Shown here: positions 26,954 through 35,587 of the stretch, in pieces
Position numbering within the stretch: the first letter of the stretch is position 1
How the letters are laid out: every line of letters starts with the position of its first letter
Assembly (NCBI RefSeq): GCF_000724545.1
Contig: NZ_JHBV01000025.1
Span: forward strand, 37,021 to 101,020
Reading direction: 5' to 3'
DNA from: Aureispira sp. CCB-QB1
GTDB taxonomy: Bacteria > Bacteroidota > Bacteroidia > Chitinophagales > Saprospiraceae
Length of the DNA: 64,000 bases
Translations under genes and position numbers: made by a program
Notes under the pieces: model-generated
What the model was told of the DNA's origin: nothing
The model's database searches: none
What the model saw: only the letters and a program-made list of their open reading frames with translations

Positions 26954-29900
26954 ATGGAGAAACATATGATAGGTTTTAAAACAAGCGATTTTAAAAAAAA
27001 GGCTGAAGAAACATGGGCTTCAAAGTATCGGGAAGATGAATTTCCCAAAGACCCTGCTATTCTTCAACACTTACTAAAAGAAGCACAGATTCGGCAAATT
27101 GAATTGGAGTTAGAAAAAAAAGAGCTACTACAAATAAGAAGCTTGTTGAAAGAAGCAAGTCAAGAAGCTCAAGTTGGCGTATGGGAATTAGATGTGTCGA
27201 CTGAAAACATAGATTGGAGTTCTATTATCAGTGCAACTGGTGAAGAAGCTAGTGGAATTGCCTTGAATATAAAAAATGTTCTCAACCTGTATAAGGAAGG
27301 ACCAGCAAAAGAAAAGATGCAATATTTGGTGCAACGAGCCATTAAAACTGGAGAAGGTTATGATGTAGAAATTCCTTTGATTAACCAAAAAGGAGAGGAG
27401 GTTTGGATTAGGACTGTTGGCAAAGCTGAAATGAAAGATGGCAAATGTGTTCGTTTGTATGGTGTTTTTCAGGATATTACAGAACGTAGGATTGTGGCAG
27501 AGCAGTTGGCTAATAATGAAGATTTGTTGTCTTCTATACTTAATACTTTGCCTATTGCAGTATTTGCCAAAGATGTTAATAATGATTACAAGTTTTTATT
27601 GTGCAATCGAGCTGCTGAAAAATTGTTTAATACCGCTCCAGGAACTTGTATCGGAAAGACTGATTACGACTTGTTTTCTAAAGAAGAAGCAGATTGGTTT
27701 AGAAAAAAAGATATTGAGGCAACTGAAAAGGGAGGCGTCATTGATGTTCCAGAAGAAGTCCTTCATGGTGATTCTGACCCCATTTTATTGCATACTCAAA
27801 AGACAGTTGTTCGAGATGTAGAAGGAAAACCCTTGTTTTTAATTGGAGTAGCAGAAGATATTACCGAAAAAAAAGCTTCTGAAAGATTATTAAAAGAGAC
27901 GAATGATAAATTTAAGGCTATTTTTAATGGCTCGAATGATGCGGTTATGCTGTATACATCGGGCAAGTTCTTTGACTGTAATTCCAAGACCTTGGAAATG
28001 TTTGCTATTAAAAATAAGTCGATCTTTTCGAAATTAAATGCTTCTGCATTATCGCCAGAATTTCAACCTAATGGGAAATGCTCATTTAAGGCTGCTAACG
28101 AAAAAATAGCGTATGCTTTTGAGCATGGGGCTTGTCGTTTTTACTGGCTTCACAAGCGAAGTACAGGAGAAGTTTTTGATGCGGAAGTATCTCTTTCGGC
28201 TATTTTTTATAGAGGAGAACGAGTTATTCAAGCTGTTATCAGAGATATATCTGAGGAAAAATCAGCAGAAAGGGCATTACAAAAGTCAAAAGATCAATTG
28301 GAAACGCTTTTTGGGTTGTCTCCTGATTTTATGTTTAAGAGTCGTATTAAAGATTTTAAACTAGTAGATATCAATCAACGAGCTTGTGAGTTTTATGGTT
28401 ATTCCAAAGAAGAATTTCTAGAACTAAACTTGCTGGATATTGAAGTCCATTCGGCAGAGCATCACTTTAGAGATACCATGTATGATGCTTTAGAAATTGG
28501 TGAAGTATTAGAAATAGAAGGAATCCATAGAAAAAAAGATGGCTCTACTTTTCCTGTGTTTGTGCGTGTTTGTAAACTAGACGAAGAATATGAGTTGGCA
28601 ACAATAACAGATATTACGGAACGAAAAAAACAAGAGGCAGAATTACAAAAATTGTCTTTTGTGGCTCAAAAAACAGATAATGCGGTTATTATTTTGGATG
28701 AGCAGGTGCGTATAGAGTGGGTCAACGAAGGTTTTGAAAAAATGACAGGTTACACTTCTGAAGAGGCGGTTGGTAAAAAAATTGGTGTATTGTTAGAAGG
28801 GGCAGACTATACAGAGACTTTTGAAGAAGAATTAAAAGCAAATGCTACTCAAAACAAAGCATCTCTATATGAAATACCAGGTTATAAAAAAAATAATCAG
28901 TTGTATTGGCGATCAACCTCGATTACGCCTTTTTTGGATAGTGATGGATTGTCTAAATATATTGTTATTGAAAGTGATATTACGGAACAAAAACGGATTG
29001 CTGATGTCATAAAAGAGCGAGAGACATTGGCTGCTGCAAAAGAGCTGGTGGAGCGTAGTGAGAGAAGGTTGGCGGAGGCACAAGGCATTGCAAACATAGG
29101 ATATTGGGAATTAAATCACTTGACTGGGGAGGAAATCTGGTCGGAACAATTGTATCATATTTTTGAAACTAGCCCAGCTCTTATCACTCCTAGTGAAGCC
29201 AATTTCTTGCAACATTTACACCCTGAAGATAGAGAAAGAGCGCATGCTTCTTATTTAGAATTGGTTAGAACCCAAAAACCGTATCATATTACTTATCGTT
29301 TGTTGTTACCTAATGGCAAATTAAAATATGTCAATGAGCGTTGTCGAGCCGAATTTGATGAAGAAGGACGTCCTTGGCGTTCAATTGGAACGATTCAAGA
29401 TATTACCGAGCAACGGATAGGAGAAGATAATTTGAGAAAATCTCTAAAAGAAATCCAAGACTTAAAGTATGCATTGGATCAGTCTGCAATGGTGTTGACC
29501 ATTAACAAAGATGCCAAAATAATGACTGCAAATGCTAATTTCTGCTCATTGTCCAAATACACAGAAGAAGAACTTATTGGCTGTGATTTTCAAATGACAG
29601 ATTCTAATTATCATTCTAAGTGGTTTCTTCAAAATCTTTGGGAAACGGTCGAACGAGGGGATGTTTGGAAAGGAGAATTAAAAAACAAAACGAAATATGA
29701 TTCTTATTATTGGGTCGATACTGCTGTTGTTCCATTCTTAGATGAGCAGGGCGTTGTTTCTCAGTATATTGTTATACAGAGAGATATAACTGAAAAGAAA
29801 CGTTTGGAAGAAGAGTTGGAGCAAAGCAACGAAGCCGAGTTTGCTAAATTGTACCAACAACAACAGTTGCACATAGCAGAAATAGAGGAACGCAGCGCAG

Positions 29901-32161
29901 AACTAGATCGCTTCTTTAACCTGTCAATTGACATGATTTCTGTGGTAACACCAGATGGTTATGTCAAGAGAATTAACCCTGCTTTTTCAAAAGCTTTAGG
30001 ATATACTAAAAAAGAATTATTTGCTCAACCCTTGTTAGATTTAATTCATCCTGATGATGTAGAAAATACTAGGAAACAGTTTGTTCGCTTGATGGAAGGG
30101 GAGGATATTATGAATTTTGAGAATCGTTGCCGTACTCAATGTAATGAATACCGTTGGATGTCTTGGCGTATTGTTCTAGATAAAGAAAAAGAGTTGATTT
30201 ATTCCATTACTAGAGATATAACAGAAGAGAAAAATGCTACTAAGAAAATTGAAGATTTGACTTATACGCTCAATCAAACGGCTATTGTGATGATTGTGAG
30301 TAGGGATGAGAAAATTGTTTCTGTAAATGATAAATTTTGTGAAATATCAGGTTATAACCGAGAAGATGTCATTGGGCAACACCATGAAATTCTGGACTCA
30401 TTTCATCATTCGGATACTTTTTGGGAGGATTTAAGAGCGACGATTGAGTCTGGAAAAATTTGGCAAGGAGAAATCAAAGAAAGGGCTAAAGATGGTTCTT
30501 TTTATTGGACGTATACCTCTAGTGTTCCTTTCTTGAATGCAGATGGTGAAGTGACTCAGTATATTGTTATACAGGCAGATATTACAGATCGGAAACAGCT
30601 AGAAGAAGATTTGAGACAAGCCAAAGAGGAGGCAATTAAAAATGCCAAAATCAAAGAAGATTTCTTGGCAAATATGAGCCATGAAATCCGAACACCAATG
30701 AGTGGGGTATTAGGTTTTTCTAGATTATTACTACAAACTTCAATGGATACAACACAGCGCAATTATGCGCAAAGTATTTATAGCTCAGCCGAAAACTTAT
30801 TGGTTGTTGTAAACGATATTTTGGATGTTTCTAAAATAGAGTCTGGAAAGTTTCAGTTGGATGAAGTAGCCTTTGATTTGAGGAAACGAATAGAAGACAG
30901 CCTTAGTATTTTGAGGGTAGACATCGAGAATAAACAATTGAAGTTGATTGTTGAAGTAGATGCTCAGATTCCTAAAAAGGTATGGGGAGTGCCCGACCGC
31001 CTTTCTCAGATTTTGATTAATTTGGTGGGAAATGCTGTCAAATTTACAAAAATTGGTTCTATTTACTTAACCGTAAAATTGGTGGATCAACATCTGTTTT
31101 TTGAGGTGAAAGATACTGGGATAGGTATCGCCGCAGATAAATTAGACGCTATTTTTGAGACCTTTACGCAGGCAGAAAGTTATACAACGAGGGAGTATGG
31201 TGGTACTGGGTTGGGACTCAGTATTTCTAAGAAATTGGTTTTGTTAATGGGGGGAGAGATAGGAGTAGAAAGTAAATTAGGAAAAGGCTCTATTTTTTAT
31301 TTCTATTTGCCGTTTAGGGCAGCAGCTGATAGGGCTTTAACATCAGAAGAGAGTGATGCCGAACAATTTGCTCTGGAGCCTCAACTAGGAGAAAATTTAA
31401 AAATATTGGTTGTAGAGGACAATTTAGTCAATCAAGAACTTGCATTAATTTACTTAAATATGCTGCACTGTGATTGTGATTTGGCAAATAATGGCGAAGA
31501 GGCTTTGGTGAAACTTTCTGAAAACTCCTACGATTTAATTCTGATGGATATACAAATGCCTAAAATGGATGGCATTGCTGCTACTTTAGAAATTAGAAAA
31601 AGAAAGATAATCACTCCAATTATTGCCATGTCTGCACATGCATTGAGCAAGGAAAAAGAAAAGTGTTTTGATATAGGAATGAACGACTATATTGCGAAGC
31701 CATTTAAAATAGAAGAATTAAGAACGATTATTATAAAGCATACACACAAAAGGCTAGAGCACCCTAAACGGATTGCTAATACATCCAATACCTTAACAAA
31801 AACAACTGCCGCAAACGAAAAAAAATATCAGAATCATTTTGAGCATTTGTTAACTGTAACAGATGGTAACGAACAGTTGGCAAAGGAATTATTACTTTTA
31901 TTTAAAGAGGAATTATCGAAATTTTGCCAAAATATGGATTTGGCTTTTGATAAAAATGACCGTTCTGTTATTCGTAAGCATTTGCACAAAATAAAACCAA
32001 ATTTAGAGTTGTTGCACTTAGACGATTGGTACCAAATCTGTGATGGTATTAGCCAGCTGTTGGATACGGAAACCTCTATGGGTACTTTAAAAAAACAGTA
32101 TCAGATGATGAATGCTGCCGTACCTGATTTGATGGCAGCTATTGAGAAAGAATTGACCTAA
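26954..32161 (+). CDS. Giant hybrid histidine kinase: nine PAS, HisKA, HATPase, REC, HPt
   Basis: The 1735-residue protein has no evident TM segment, so it is probably a cytosolic sensor. Nine PAS/PAC units can be placed at about 66-176, 183-305, 315-432, 445-553, 562-677, 700-816, 834-946, 984-1090 and 1098-1212, most ending in a DITE(R/K/Q) motif. HisKA follows with phospho-His near 1243 (NMSHEIRTPMSG), HATPase_c about 1345-1452 (N-box LINLVGNAVKF, KDTGIGI, GGTGLGLSI), REC about 1483-1593 (Asp near 1531 in LILMDIQMPKMDG) and a C-terminal HPt about 1626-1732 (His near 1678 in HLHKIKPNLELL). It thus carries a full internal phosphorelay. The divergent NtrC-type regulator is the likely output. 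Its 3' end overlaps the convergent next gene by 4 bp. Confidence 0.93.
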   Translation: MEKHMIGFKTSDFKKKAEETWASKYREDEFPKDPAILQHLLKEAQIRQIELELEKKELLQIRSLLKEASQEAQVGVWELDVSTENIDWSSIISATGEEASGIALNIKNVLNLYKEGPAKEKMQYLVQRAIKTGEGYDVEIPLINQKGEEVWIRTVGKAEMKDGKCVRLYGVFQDITERRIVAEQLANNEDLLSSILNTLPIAVFAKDVNNDYKFLLCNRAAEKLFNTAPGTCIGKTDYDLFSKEEADWFRKKDIEATEKGGVIDVPEEVLHGDSDPILLHTQKTVVRDVEGKPLFLIGVAEDITEKKASERLLKETNDKFKAIFNGSNDAVMLYTSGKFFDCNSKTLEMFAIKNKSIFSKLNASALSPEFQPNGKCSFKAANEKIAYAFEHGACRFYWLHKRSTGEVFDAEVSLSAIFYRGERVIQAVIRDISEEKSAERALQKSKDQLETLFGLSPDFMFKSRIKDFKLVDINQRACEFYGYSKEEFLELNLLDIEVHSAEHHFRDTMYDALEIGEVLEIEGIHRKKDGSTFPVFVRVCKLDEEYELATITDITERKKQEAELQKLSFVAQKTDNAVIILDEQVRIEWVNEGFEKMTGYTSEEAVGKKIGVLLEGADYTETFEEELKANATQNKASLYEIPGYKKNNQLYWRSTSITPFLDSDGLSKYIVIESDITEQKRIADVIKERETLAAAKELVERSERRLAEAQGIANIGYWELNHLTGEEIWSEQLYHIFETSPALITPSEANFLQHLHPEDRERAHASYLELVRTQKPYHITYRLLLPNGKLKYVNERCRAEFDEEGRPWRSIGTIQDITEQRIGEDNLRKSLKEIQDLKYALDQSAMVLTINKDAKIMTANANFCSLSKYTEEELIGCDFQMTDSNYHSKWFLQNLWETVERGDVWKGELKNKTKYDSYYWVDTAVVPFLDEQGVVSQYIVIQRDITEKKRLEEELEQSNEAEFAKLYQQQQLHIAEIEERSAELDRFFNLSIDMISVVTPDGYVKRINPAFSKALGYTKKELFAQPLLDLIHPDDVENTRKQFVRLMEGEDIMNFENRCRTQCNEYRWMSWRIVLDKEKELIYSITRDITEEKNATKKIEDLTYTLNQTAIVMIVSRDEKIVSVNDKFCEISGYNREDVIGQHHEILDSFHHSDTFWEDLRATIESGKIWQGEIKERAKDGSFYWTYTSSVPFLNADGEVTQYIVIQADITDRKQLEEDLRQAKEEAIKNAKIKEDFLANMSHEIRTPMSGVLGFSRLLLQTSMDTTQRNYAQSIYSSAENLLVVVNDILDVSKIESGKFQLDEVAFDLRKRIEDSLSILRVDIENKQLKLIVEVDAQIPKKVWGVPDRLSQILINLVGNAVKFTKIGSIYLTVKLVDQHLFFEVKDTGIGIAADKLDAIFETFTQAESYTTREYGGTGLGLSISKKLVLLMGGEIGVESKLGKGSIFYFYLPFRAAADRALTSEESDAEQFALEPQLGENLKILVVEDNLVNQELALIYLNMLHCDCDLANNGEEALVKLSENSYDLILMDIQMPKMDGIAATLEIRKRKIITPIIAMSAHALSKEKEKCFDIGMNDYIAKPFKIEELRTIIIKHTHKRLEHPKRIANTSNTLTKTTAANEKKYQNHFEHLLTVTDGNEQLAKELLLLFKEELSKFCQNMDLAFDKNDRSVIRKHLHKIKPNLELLHLDDWYQICDGISQLLDTETSMGTLKKQYQMMNAAVPDLMAAIEKELT

Positions 32162-32940
32162 AATCCAAGTGCTCTTAATGCCTCTAGAGAAAGTAAAAAA
32201 TCTTCTCGATGAGCGACCTCTATCACTAAATAGGGAGGCTTTTCTAAAGCTTGAATAGCTTCGAAAAAACCATCAAAATTGACACTTCCTTTGGTAAAGG
32301 CAACGTGTTGATCTATGGTGCCGTCATTGCTGTGCAAATGGATATACGCCAAGTGATCGCTATATCCTTTGACCCAACTCAAGGGGCGATTTTGAGCTTT
32401 GGTAAAGCAATGACTATGTCCTGTGTCATAACAGGTTTTGAAATTGGGATGGTGGAGACGATCTAAAATGCCCCCTATAAAACTATGATCTTCTTCTTGC
32501 GTATTTTCAAGGTGAAGGCATAAATCGTGTTGCTCTATTTTGGGAATAAATGTTTTCCAAAATGCTACTTGTTTATCTATCCAAAAATCTTTGTATCCTA
32601 GTCGTCGAGAGTGGCTGTAGTTGGTATGAAAAACCAGTTTTTTTATACCTAATTGTATAGCTATATCCAAAGATTGATTGATTCTGAACCGACTAACCTC
32701 AACAATTTTGGGATCTCTTGCGGTCATAGATAAATCGTAAAAAGCTCCATGCATGGTAATAGGTTGCGTAAAATCTTTTAGCATAAGTTGATATGCTTGA
32801 ATTTGCTGTTCTAAATCTGGCGCTTCTAATGACGATGGGTAAGAAAAATAAGACAGCTCAATGCCGACGTTGGCATTTTCCAAGCGGGTTAGAACTTCAG
32901 GAGTGACTTTTGCAACAGAAACTAAAAGCGGAATTTTCAT
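32158..32940 (-). CDS. Sugar-phosphate isomerase/epimerase (TIM barrel, AP-endonuclease-2 fold)
   Basis: The 260-residue protein has the xylose-isomerase-like TIM-barrel pattern: N-terminal MKIPLLVSVAKVT, ITMHGAFYDL, KKLVFHTNYSH, LCLHLENTQEEDH with a metal-binding Glu, FKTCYDTGHSHC with Asp and His, YIHLHSNDGTIDQH and a final LVIEVAH. These are the usual divalent-metal ligand positions of the family. It could be an epimerase, isomerase or a nuclease-like relative; substrate unknown. Its stop codon overlaps that of the convergent kinase gene by 4 bp. Confidence 0.75.
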   Translation of the reverse strand: MKIPLLVSVAKVTPEVLTRLENANVGIELSYFSYPSSLEAPDLEQQIQAYQLMLKDFTQPITMHGAFYDLSMTARDPKIVEVSRFRINQSLDIAIQLGIKKLVFHTNYSHSRRLGYKDFWIDKQVAFWKTFIPKIEQHDLCLHLENTQEEDHSFIGGILDRLHHPNFKTCYDTGHSHCFTKAQNRPLSWVKGYSDHLAYIHLHSNDGTIDQHVAFTKGSVNFDGFFEAIQALEKPPYLVIEVAHREDFLLSLEALRALGF

Positions 32941-33217
32941 GGTGGTATGATTTGGAAATTAAATTCAATAGTTGAGTAGCGTTGTTACTAGGTTATAAAG
33001 TTATCAATAATTTTTTCAAAAAGAACCACAATTTTCTACTTAAATACTAAGGCGTTGCTTTTGCAATGAATTATAATGTATTGAAAATATAATACTTAAA
33101 AAGGAATTAGAACCTACGAGTACTTTTATAAGGAAGTTATTTTTTAATCGTCTCTTATTGTCGTAATTTTGTGAGCTATATCATTTGTGGAAACAGACCA
33201 CAGACAAACCAACTATT

Positions 33218-33520
33218 ATGCAAGACACACTTATTACAATAACAATCGTAACCTTTGGCTTTTTATTAGTTGCTAATGTGTTTTTTAGAATAAAAACATT
33301 TAGAACATTTAAAAAACTCGCAGAACAAGGAGTTATGTTTAGCAAAGAGCACGTCCTAAGCAAAGAATTACTAGAACGTGAAATTATCTCCAAACATCCT
33401 GATAAAAAGGAGTTAATCTTGTCTCATGTCAATAGTATGAAATTATCCATGCGTATTTCAATGCTTTGTATGGTTGTATTAACTATTTGTGGTGCCGTTT
33501 TGATGTACTACAGAAAATAA
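33218..33520 (+). CDS. Small two-TM membrane protein
   Basis: The 100-residue protein starts at the ATG at 33218 (TTG at 33185 is less likely). One TM helix at the N terminus (TLITITIVTFGFLLVANVFF) and one at the C terminus (ISMLCMVVLTICGAVLMYYR) flank a charged helix-rich middle. A TAATTTTG box lies at 33164-33171. It sits 7 bp before murB and may be co-transcribed with it. No family recognised. Confidence 0.6.
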   Translation: MQDTLITITIVTFGFLLVANVFFRIKTFRTFKKLAEQGVMFSKEHVLSKELLEREIISKHPDKKELILSHVNSMKLSMRISMLCMVVLTICGAVLMYYRK

Positions 33521-33527
33521 GCAATAA

Positions 33528-34526
33528 ATGAAAAAAAATGCTTCTTTAAAGAAATTACACACGTTCGGTTTAGAGGTACAAGCAGCAGATTATATTTCTG
33601 TTGCTCACGAAACTGAATTGCGAGAACTATTGCCCTTGCCTAAAACCCATTTGATCTTAGGTGGAGGGAGTAATATGCTTTTTACAAAGGATTTTGAGGG
33701 CTTGGTTATACACAATAAGATAAAAGGGATTGAGGTTGTTGAAGAAAATGAAGAACAAGTATTGGTTCGAGTAGGCGGGGGCGAAATTTGGCATGAATTG
33801 GTGCTTTGGGCAATTGAGCAAAATTACGCAGGCTTAGAAAACCTATCGTTAATACCAGGTTCCGTTGGTGCTGCCCCTATTCAAAATATTGGAGCGTATG
33901 GCGCAGAGCTAAAGGATGTATTTGATTGTTTGGAAGCTATGAATTTAGAGACAGGAGTAATAGAAACGTTCGATTTTGAAGATTGTGGGTTTGCGTATCG
34001 GGAAAGTATCTTTAAGGGAACTTTAAAAGGAAAGTATTTTATAACAAGGGTGTTGCTGCGTCTATCCAAACAAGCTACATTTAATATCTCGTACGGTGCT
34101 ATTCAAAAAGTACTAGAGGATACACAAAGCCCTTTGTCTATTCGTTCTATCAGCAATGCTGTGATTCAAATTCGAACTCAAAAACTACCTGATCCTAAAG
34201 AAATTGGCAATTCAGGTTCTTTTTTTAAAAATCCTATTGTAGAAATTGCTGTTGCCAAAGCGTTACAAGAAAAATACCCCTCTATTCCTGTATATCCTGT
34301 TAATAACGATTTTAATAAATTGGCTGCTGGGTGGTTGATTGATCAGTTGGGGTGGAAAGGTTATCGAAAAGGGGATGCAGGAGTGCATCAACATCAAGCA
34401 TTGGTTTTGGTCAATCATGGAAATGCAACAGGTGAAGAAATTTGGGCGTTGGCAAAAGAAATACAAGCCTCTGTGCAAAAAGAGTTTGGTATTTTGTTGG
34501 AGCCAGAAGTAAATATTATAGCTTAA
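33528..34526 (+). CDS. murB: UDP-N-acetylenolpyruvoylglucosamine reductase
   Basis: The 332-residue flavoenzyme reduces UDP-GlcNAc-enolpyruvate to UDP-MurNAc in peptidoglycan precursor synthesis. FAD-binding motifs are present (LILGGGSNMLF, NLSLIPGSVGAAPIQNIGAYG) and the catalytic Ser lies in GNSGSFFKNP. The long insertion between the FAD domain and the substrate domain, with YRES and SIRSISNAVIQIR, marks it as an E. coli-type (type I) MurB. Full length. It starts 7 bp after the small membrane protein gene. Confidence 0.96.
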   Translation: MKKNASLKKLHTFGLEVQAADYISVAHETELRELLPLPKTHLILGGGSNMLFTKDFEGLVIHNKIKGIEVVEENEEQVLVRVGGGEIWHELVLWAIEQNYAGLENLSLIPGSVGAAPIQNIGAYGAELKDVFDCLEAMNLETGVIETFDFEDCGFAYRESIFKGTLKGKYFITRVLLRLSKQATFNISYGAIQKVLEDTQSPLSIRSISNAVIQIRTQKLPDPKEIGNSGSFFKNPIVEIAVAKALQEKYPSIPVYPVNNDFNKLAAGWLIDQLGWKGYRKGDAGVHQHQALVLVNHGNATGEEIWALAKEIQASVQKEFGILLEPEVNIIA

Positions 34527-34537
34527 ACCCCAGATCT

Positions 34538-34630
34538 ATGAGTGAATTAACACGAGGACGTAGCTTCGGATATGTGCTTGGTTTAGCTTTTTTACTACCT
34601 AAAGAAAAAAATCAATGGCGTATTAATTAA
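34538..34630 (+). CDS. Possible 30-residue small protein
   Basis: Eleven bases after the murB stop an ATG opens a 30-codon frame (MSELTRGRSFGYVLGLAFLL then PKEKNQWRIN), with a short hydrophobic middle and a basic flank. There is no family match I know of. It could be a real small membrane peptide or chance. Confidence 0.25.
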   Translation: MSELTRGRSFGYVLGLAFLLPKEKNQWRIN

Positions 34631-34736
34631 AAATACAGCAAATTATACCCAGATAAGAACATATTTTTCTAATTTTGCAGTTCATAAGGATATTATATGT
34701 TAGTATTAATAACAATATATAAAAACTAGTAATACT

Positions 34737-35180
34737 TTGGACAATAATTTTTCAACAAACAAGACACTCGCTCAATTATTTGTGGGGATTATCGCTGTTG
34801 CGTTAATCACGTCTCAGTTTTGGTCTTGTTCAACAGCCCAAGGGATTACTTACATAAACACAACCGTAGAAACAGACGTAGAACAGGATAGGGGACAAGA
34901 CGTGTTGTTGTTTAAATTGCTTTCGCCTGTAATGCCCGAAGATGGGCAGCAGATTACTAAAAGAAGCATTACCGATGCAAAAAATGTAGACCAAAATCAA
35001 CCTTTGGTTACCATTCAATATATTCCTGTGCTGGCTTATTTAGAAGGTCTCCCCTTCATTCAGAATGTCAGCCCTTACTCTCTCAAGGATATTCAAGCAC
35101 ATACACCAAATATTGTCTTGTCTACTCCTAAGCGAGGTCCTCCTTGTTCTAAGATGTCTTCGATTAAGTTCGAAGCATAG
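34737..35180 (+). CDS. Putative small lipoprotein of unknown function
   Basis: The frame has no ATG near its 5' end and opens at a TTG (34737), with an in-frame stop 27 bp upstream; the first 32 residues form a lipoprotein-like signal (LFVGIIAVALITSQFWSC). The 147-residue protein has no recognised domain; it is moderately polar with two VTIQYIPVLAYLEG-like hydrophobic segments. A TAATTTTG -7-like box lies at 34670-34677. Lipoprotein status is an inference from the WSC lipobox, which recurs in other lipoproteins of this window. Confidence 0.5.
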   Translation: MDNNFSTNKTLAQLFVGIIAVALITSQFWSCSTAQGITYINTTVETDVEQDRGQDVLLFKLLSPVMPEDGQQITKRSITDAKNVDQNQPLVTIQYIPVLAYLEGLPFIQNVSPYSLKDIQAHTPNIVLSTPKRGPPCSKMSSIKFEA

Positions 35181-35587
35181 ATACAAAAGAAAAGTACTCT
35201 ATTGCACAGCATGTTCTTATTCTGTAAAGTAAGCTAAATATGGCTATGAAACTGTTTGAACGAAGGATTAATCCTATTAAAAGCTGTGTGGAGTAAAAAG
35301 CAGGAATAACTTATAAAAAACAGAAGAAGGGAATGGCTAGACCATTGCTAAAGTTTAATTATTTGAGGAGGCAGAAGCCCTTAATTAAGGAGCTGATAGA
35401 CTATGTTTTGTCTAGTTTTTTATAAGCCAATTATTTTAACCATACTTAAAAAAATCTATATTTGCACTCAATTTGCCCAAAGCTACTGAGCAGGGTAAAT
35501 TGAGCACAATATTGTCAACTTGCTTAACAAACTAAAAAAAGTCAAGTTTGGCGCAGAACAAATTTTTAAGACAAATTATAAAAAGTA
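35181..35587. other. 407-bp region upstream of secDF
   Basis: Contains a 12-bp palindrome (CCTTAATTAAGG near 35379), a weak stem TAGAC/GTCTA at 35397-35414 followed by T6, and a TATATTTG -7-like box at 35457-35464 with TTTT 19 bases upstream, the best secDF promoter candidate. No gene supported. Confidence 0.45.

Noticed and set aside
34442..34537. Extended 62-codon frame overlapping the 3' end of murB
   Set aside because: The first half is an out-of-frame reading of murB; only the short frame from 34538 is kept as a low-confidence candidate.
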